From NCBI RefSeq assembly GCF_018688455.1, contig NZ_CP061319.1:1054001-1118000 (forward strand): a stretch of DNA of 64,000 nt, in the 5' to 3' direction. The notes beneath the pieces are model-generated. The model was not told the origin of the DNA, searched no databases, and was given only the letters and a program-made list of their open reading frames with translations. Position numbers and translations under genes: made by a program. Shown here piece by piece: positions 60,261-64,000 of this stretch (position 1 is its first letter; every line of letters starts with the position of its first letter). The stretch is from Polynucleobacter sp. AM-7D1. Lineage in GTDB: Bacteria; Pseudomonadota; Gammaproteobacteria; Burkholderiales; Burkholderiaceae.

Positions 60261-60548
60261 TTAGCGCCGAACATAGGTGCTGATGAAGGCTTTACGTTTA
60301 GTTTGATGGCTAATGAACAGCATGCCTGAGTCTCGATACAAGAGAGCAGCAGGCTCTTGTAGTTGTGATCGATTTGCAAAATACAAATTGCCACTAGAGT
60401 CGCGCAGACGAAACTTGGGCAAACCCAAAATCTGGGCACTATCGACAAAGGCGGCCACTGCCAGGGGTTTGTTGAGGGGCAGCATCGCTGCGCCACTAGG
60501 CGAGACCTGTAGCGGCATCAATGTAATGAATACTAGGGAACTGAGCAT
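60261..60548 (-). CDS. small putative exported protein
   Basis: 95 residues with a hydrophobic N-terminus (LSSLVFITLMPLQVSPSGA) that may be a signal peptide and a basic C-terminus. GAGAG precedes the ATG. Overlapping frames on the other strand and in another minus frame look less coding-like. Function unknown. Confidence 0.45.
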   Translation of the reverse strand: MLSSLVFITLMPLQVSPSGAAMLPLNKPLAVAAFVDSAQILGLPKFRLRDSSGNLYFANRSQLQEPAALLYRDSGMLFISHQTKRKAFISTYVRR

Positions 60549-60685
60549 TGCTCTCTCTATGAAATAGGGTTTATTGGCAGTGATTTGATTGTGATGAGCT
60601 AGTAGCTCATTAGGTGAGCCTAGAGCTCACTAATCTTCCGATATGCAACATTTTTCTGTCCAAAGATGCACCAAAGGAGATATCC

Positions 60686-61018
60686 ATGTCACGCAAACCA
60701 TTTAGCCTTAAGTTCACCCTGATTTTTCTGAGCACAGGCCTGATCGCTAGTAGCGCGATTGCCCAAGTGACCAATTGGGACAATTCCCCGCTCAACTACA
60801 ACAATAGTCCGCTGAACTATGAGAACAGCCCACTGAATTACAACAACAGCCCGTTGAACTATCAGAACAGCCCGATGAACTACAACTCCAATAACGGGGT
60901 CTATGACAACAGTGGCAATCGCATTGGCTACCAAACACAATCGCCCACTGGCGTGACAAACGTCTTTGATAACAAAGGCAATCGCATTGGCTATTCCCCT
61001 GCTGGAGTGAAACAATGA
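60686..61018 (+). CDS. secreted NSPLNY-repeat protein
   Basis: 110 residues: signal peptide ending near SSAIAQ, then five 7-residue repeats (N-S-P-L-N-Y-x), then two copies of a segment like G-x-x-D-N-S/K-G-N-R-I-G-Y. This composition is common in short exported proteins of proteobacteria; the function is not known to me. The ATG at 60686 follows AAGGAG. It overlaps the next gene by 4 bases. Confidence 0.8.
   Translation: MSRKPFSLKFTLIFLSTGLIASSAIAQVTNWDNSPLNYNNSPLNYENSPLNYNNSPLNYQNSPMNYNSNNGVYDNSGNRIGYQTQSPTGVTNVFDNKGNRIGYSPAGVKQ
60782..60886 (+). repeat. 21-bp coding tandem repeat, five units
   Basis: Five imperfect 21-base units encoding NSPLNYx, differing mainly at third codon positions, so the repeat is maintained at protein level. 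Confidence 0.7.
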
Positions 61019-61215
61019 AAACCTATGAGTACCAGGTCATCAAGATGGAGCCTGTGGAGACCGATTGCGATACCGTCGAAGAGATGCTCAATATTCATGG
61101 AGAGCAAGGCTTTCGCTTTGTAGGCATTCATAAGTTATGGGCCAGAGATAGCGAATACAACGCCATTCAGCGCAACTTTCTCGTTTTAGAAAAAGAAGTG
61201 GAAGAAGAGCTTTAA
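61015..61215 (+). CDS. DUF4177-like small protein
   Basis: A 66-residue protein of the pattern KTYEYQVIKME...LNIHGEQGFRFVGIHKL, resembling DUF4177 proteins. It is coupled to its upstream and downstream neighbours by short overlaps. Function unknown. Confidence 0.6.
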   Translation: MKTYEYQVIKMEPVETDCDTVEEMLNIHGEQGFRFVGIHKLWARDSEYNAIQRNFLVLEKEVEEEL

Positions 61216-61640
61216 TGTCCTCCACAAAAGTGGTGTACCTCGACTTTGATGGGGTCTTGCATCCGAGTAGCCCAGTGATGGATGGGCTATTTAGCCGCAG
61301 TCATTTACTGGAACCGCTTTTTGAGAACAGCAATGCTGAGATTGTGATTTCTTCTAGCTGGCGTTTCACTCATAGCCTTAGAGAACTGCAAGCCAAGCTG
61401 CCTAGTCACCTTGCTCAGCGCGTCATTGGCATGACTGGAAATGCAGTAATCGGCAAACACGCGCGCTATCAAGAAATCCTGTATCACGCAAAGCAGCTGG
61501 TGTCTGGCGCCAATTGGCGCGCTTTAGATGATTCCTATTGGGAGTTCCCTACCTCCTGCAAAGAGCTGATTCGCTGCAATCCCAATACGGGCATTGGCCC
61601 TAAAGAAGTAGGGCTACTGAGAACTTGGCTTACTATGTAG
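61215..61640 (+). CDS. HAD-fold protein
   Basis: 141 residues with the HAD nucleophile motif VYLDFDGVLHP (aspartates near 9 and 11), the ISSSWR segment of motif II, and a late acidic segment (WRALDDSYWEF). Resembles the HAD domain family linked to RNA-repair proteins. Substrate unknown. Starts one base inside the upstream stop (TAATG). Confidence 0.75.
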   Translation: MSSTKVVYLDFDGVLHPSSPVMDGLFSRSHLLEPLFENSNAEIVISSSWRFTHSLRELQAKLPSHLAQRVIGMTGNAVIGKHARYQEILYHAKQLVSGANWRALDDSYWEFPTSCKELIRCNPNTGIGPKEVGLLRTWLTM

Positions 61641-61646
61641 CGATAT

Positions 61647-62300
61647 ATGACTACCAACGATTCTCCAAAGCGCTCAAAGACTTTATCTACTGAATCGAGC
61701 CTAATTGCCCAAAAGAATATTGGTCATTACGAAGAGCATGCCGCCTCATACTATGAGGGCACCAAAGATCATGATGTGAGTCAAAATATTGATGCGCTCT
61801 TGCGTGCAATTACAGCGCCTGCACCCTTGACCATTCTAGATTTTGGTTGCGGCCCCGGCAGAGACTTACAAACCTTTACTAAGTTAGGTCACCGTGCAAT
61901 CGGTTTAGAAGGCAGCAGTGAGGCTGCTCGTATTGCAAGATCTATTAGTGGTTGCGAAGTCTTAGTGCAAGACTTTTTTAATCTCGATTTGCCAAGGCAA
62001 TCCTTTGATGGGGTGTTTGCCAACGCGGCGCTCTTTCATATTCCCAAAGAGGTGCTGCCTCAAGTCCTCAGTGATTTATGGTCTTGCTTAAAGCCTGGCG
62101 GGATTTTGTTTAGCTCTAATCCTAGAGGCAATAATGAAGCCCACTGGTATGGCGAGCGCTTTGGGCTCTACCATGATCTGGAAGGCTGGCGCTCTTATAT
62201 GAGGCAGGCCAATTTTGTAGAAATTGAGCACTACTACAGGCCTACTGGTCTACCCTTTGAGCAGCAAGCTTGGCTAGCGAGCGTTTGGAAAAAGAATTAG
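61647..62300 (+). CDS. class I SAM-dependent methyltransferase
   Basis: 217 residues with SAM motif I LTILDFGCGPGRDLQTF, followed by an acidic residue in GLEGSS and motif IV-like FDGVFANAALFHIP. Resembles small-molecule methyltransferases; substrate unknown. It starts 6 bases after the HAD gene, so it is probably in the same operon. Confidence 0.85.
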   Translation: MTTNDSPKRSKTLSTESSLIAQKNIGHYEEHAASYYEGTKDHDVSQNIDALLRAITAPAPLTILDFGCGPGRDLQTFTKLGHRAIGLEGSSEAARIARSISGCEVLVQDFFNLDLPRQSFDGVFANAALFHIPKEVLPQVLSDLWSCLKPGGILFSSNPRGNNEAHWYGERFGLYHDLEGWRSYMRQANFVEIEHYYRPTGLPFEQQAWLASVWKKN

Positions 62301-62344
62301 CATGGCGGTAAGATATACCGAAGTGATTAACTAGGAGAATCCTG

Positions 62345-62554
62345 ATGCCATACGCAATTGAAGTTAAAGCCGGTCAAGAATATTGGCTCTGTGTTTGCGG
62401 CAAAAGTGGAACGGGGCTTTGCAACGGATCGCATAAATCTACAGCAATACTACCCAGTCAATTCAGGGCTACAAAAGATCAAACCATTTATGTATGCGGT
62501 TGTACTAAAACTCAGAACAGCCCTTTTTGTGATGGGACACATAAATCCTTGTAA
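62345..62554 (+). CDS. CDGSH iron-sulfur domain protein, two motifs
   Basis: 69 residues with two CDGSH-type [2Fe-2S] sites, CVCGKSGTGLCNGSH and CGCTKTQNSPFCDGTH. Each has the 3Cys-1His ligand set of this family. AGGAG lies upstream of the ATG. Probably an electron-transfer or cluster-transfer protein. Confidence 0.9.
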   Translation: MPYAIEVKAGQEYWLCVCGKSGTGLCNGSHKSTAILPSQFRATKDQTIYVCGCTKTQNSPFCDGTHKSL

Positions 62555-62559
62555 TTCAC

Positions 62560-63015
62560 CTATCTGGGATTTTGAGGCGGTTCGGGATACTCGCACGAAA
62601 TTTGATTGGTGTAGTAATTAATTACAAAACGCTCTACGGCCACAATCCCAGTGAGTAGAACCCCAAGCACTAAGCCAATCCGAATGGATCGTTTAACAAT
62701 AGCCCCGCATGCAGCGCTGGCTCGGTATTGAGATAAGAGCCAAATCGTTACCAGGAAAAAAGCGGTGCATTTGAATCCTAAAAATAGTGGGGCAAGATCT
62801 AATGGATATCGATGCGCCTCATTACTAAGCCAGTAATACGCAAATACCCGAAACGCACCTTGAACTATATTAAGTAGGCCAAAAGCGAATATCAAACTCA
62901 AACACAGTGTGATTACGCTCTTGATGAGCCATTGCACTGTTTGGATGGCCCACTGAGCGCCGGCGATTAAATCATGATTGCTATTGATCGTTTTTTCACC
63001 CGACTGCTCATTCAT
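62560..63015 (-). CDS. hypothetical membrane protein
   Basis: 151 residues with about three hydrophobic segments (near 33-50, 76-95 and 112-130). The ATG at 63015 overlaps the upstream 62-residue gene by 8 bases. No family recognised. Confidence 0.55.
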   Translation of the reverse strand: MNEQSGEKTINSNHDLIAGAQWAIQTVQWLIKSVITLCLSLIFAFGLLNIVQGAFRVFAYYWLSNEAHRYPLDLAPLFLGFKCTAFFLVTIWLLSQYRASAACGAIVKRSIRIGLVLGVLLTGIVAVERFVINYYTNQISCEYPEPPQNPR

Positions 63016-63196
63016 CCCAATCAAGCTCCAAAATAACAAAGTCGGTTCGAGAGGGATAAGATTTACGCAGGTGCTGTATTACGGCACTTTCAGACTTGCC
63101 ATAAATATTCATGGTCACTGAATCAATCGAGCGATGATTGCTATCGCTCACCGGCGAATACTGAAACTTGATGCGCGCTTTATTCCAAGTGGACAT
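63008..63196 (-). CDS. hypothetical protein
   Basis: 62 residues, soluble, beta-rich by pattern (RIKFQYSPV, DSVTMNIYGKSESAVIQHLRKSYP). Coupled to the membrane protein gene by an 8-base overlap. Confidence 0.5.
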   Translation of the reverse strand: MSTWNKARIKFQYSPVSDSNHRSIDSVTMNIYGKSESAVIQHLRKSYPSRTDFVILELDWDE

Positions 63197-63198
63197 AG

Positions 63199-63534
63199 TT
63201 AATCAAACATGATGGTTGCAGGTTCAAATTCTAGCGTCATCTCTTTGCATTTAGGGCATAAATTTCCAGTGCGCGGCGCTTTATAACCACCCCACTCCAC
63301 TCCTGGTCTCCCTTCATTTGGTAGAGAGATTGGCGGCTGACCGTAAGCAATCACCTCTTGCGACTGACATGTAGGGCAAGCAATGGGATCGGCCTGCATA
63401 TTGACATTTACTAGGCCGCAAGTCTTGCAGTAATGCGGAAAAGGTGCGTTTGTTTTAAAGTCGCGCATGCCTCCACCTACAGTAATGGTCGAACTAAAAC
63501 CACACGCGCAGGAAACACTTTGTATTTGACCCAT
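63199..63534 (-). CDS. zinc-ribbon protein
   Basis: 111 residues with several CxC/CxxC pairs (CAC, CKTC, CPTC, CPKC) that could bind two or more zinc ions. No further domain recognised. Part of the run of short minus-strand genes. Confidence 0.6.
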   Translation of the reverse strand: MGQIQSVSCACGFSSTITVGGGMRDFKTNAPFPHYCKTCGLVNVNMQADPIACPTCQSQEVIAYGQPPISLPNEGRPGVEWGGYKAPRTGNLCPKCKEMTLEFEPATIMFD

Positions 63535-63552
63535 TTTTATTCTCTTTGCTTT

Positions 63553-63897
63553 TTATAAGGTACTAGGCTCAATCGCCTCGCGTGTTTGGCAATCCTCAAA
63601 TTCCAAACGCATTTGATCATTCTCTGGAACTAGGCGCCTTAAAAAGCAATCAGGGATGGGGCCAGTAGCTTGAACATCAAGCTGATGTTTGTTGGGATAA
63701 AAGTAATGCAAGAGACTTCCCTCTGAGGCCACTTCAACCTGCCAAACATGGACAAGACCATCCATCTCCGGCCAAGGCATCATCCCTAAAGAATCAATCA
63801 CCCGCACGACCTTGCCAATATTGCCGCTAAATTTGGCATTGACTGTAATCGCTAGTGAGCCCACTTCACAATTGAGCTTTGGTGTATCACTCATCAT
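63553..63897 (-). CDS. hypothetical protein
   Basis: 114 residues with N-terminal strands (CEVGSLAITVNAKFSGNIGKVVRVID) that resemble small SH3-like barrel proteins and an acidic C-terminus. Start ATG at 63897 or 63894; both overlap the end of the preceding gene. Confidence 0.55.
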   Translation of the reverse strand: MMSDTPKLNCEVGSLAITVNAKFSGNIGKVVRVIDSLGMMPWPEMDGLVHVWQVEVASEGSLLHYFYPNKHQLDVQATGPIPDCFLRRLVPENDQMRLEFEDCQTREAIEPSTL

Positions 63898-64000
63898 GCG
63901 TTAGCTCCTCTTGGATTGTTTGGTCTGCAGGTTCAGTAAGCAGTAAATCCATTTGCAATTGCTCTGAATTAATGAATTCATCCATGAGGTAGTTTTGCGG
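63887..64000 (-). CDS. partial gene, 5' end beyond the window
   Basis: The open frame enters from the right edge and ends at TGA (63887-63889) after 37 visible codons, including NYLMDEFINSEQLQMDLLL. It overlaps the start of the next gene by 11 bases. Too short to identify. Confidence 0.5.
   Translation of the reverse strand, partial: PQNYLMDEFINSEQLQMDLLLTEPADQTIQEELTHDE

Overview
This window is chromosomal DNA from a beta-proteobacterium, most likely Polynucleobacter or a close relative in the Burkholderiaceae. The basis is the gene order ndk-rlmN-ispG-hisS-yfgM-bamB-der-hfq-hflX-hflK-hflC-hisZ-purA, typical of that group, the moderate G+C content, and protein sequences such as RlmN and the NSPLNY-repeat protein. 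The assignment comes from recall of family features, not from a search.

Layout. 1-1443: 5' two-thirds of malate synthase G (glcB). 1503-15752: a long minus-strand housekeeping cluster for nucleotide synthesis, histidine synthesis and histidyl-tRNA charging, membrane protein quality control (HflKC), RNA chaperone Hfq, ribosome GTPases Der and HflX, outer-membrane assembly (BamB), isoprenoids (IspG) and 23S/tRNA methylation (RlmN). 16046-21331: a BI-1 family membrane protein, then rlmD, a PolB-like exonuclease, an NlpD-like lipoprotein, pcm and surE. 21357-28869: a heavy-metal RND efflux system (CzcCBA type) and a porin. 29077-32487: a ParD/RelE-type toxin-antitoxin pair, recR-ybaB-dnaX and the 4.5S RNA gene. 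32562-39397: small lineage genes, rmuC, and a MerR-like regulator coupled to a VWA protein.

39618-56034 is an accessory region rich in defence and mobile functions, with the essential gene adk stranded inside it. In order: an XRE repressor with a very regular three-palindrome operator; a YqaJ exonuclease and RecT annealase pair; a VSR-like endonuclease with five repeated modules; a compact Zorya-like trio (ZorA-like motor, ZorB-like OmpA protein, HNH nuclease); a restriction-modification system whose endonuclease is a clear BsoBI/AvaI relative (expected site CYCGRG) and whose C5 methyltransferase is split in two overlapping genes like M.AquI; adk; a broken small gene; and a five-gene minus-strand operon combining an HExxH protein, a small acidic protein, a winged-helix protein, an HNH-SF2 helicase with zinc ribbons and a NERD-SF1 helicase. 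A SprT-like protease and an unknown protein lie upstream.

56214-64000 holds small conserved proteins: a sigma region 4-like protein, a DUF3857/transglutaminase protein, the NSPLNY-repeat secreted protein, a HAD protein, a methyltransferase, a double CDGSH protein and a run of short minus-strand genes. The last gene is cut by the right edge. The strongest candidates for undescribed biology are the five-gene two-helicase operon and the compact Zorya-like trio.
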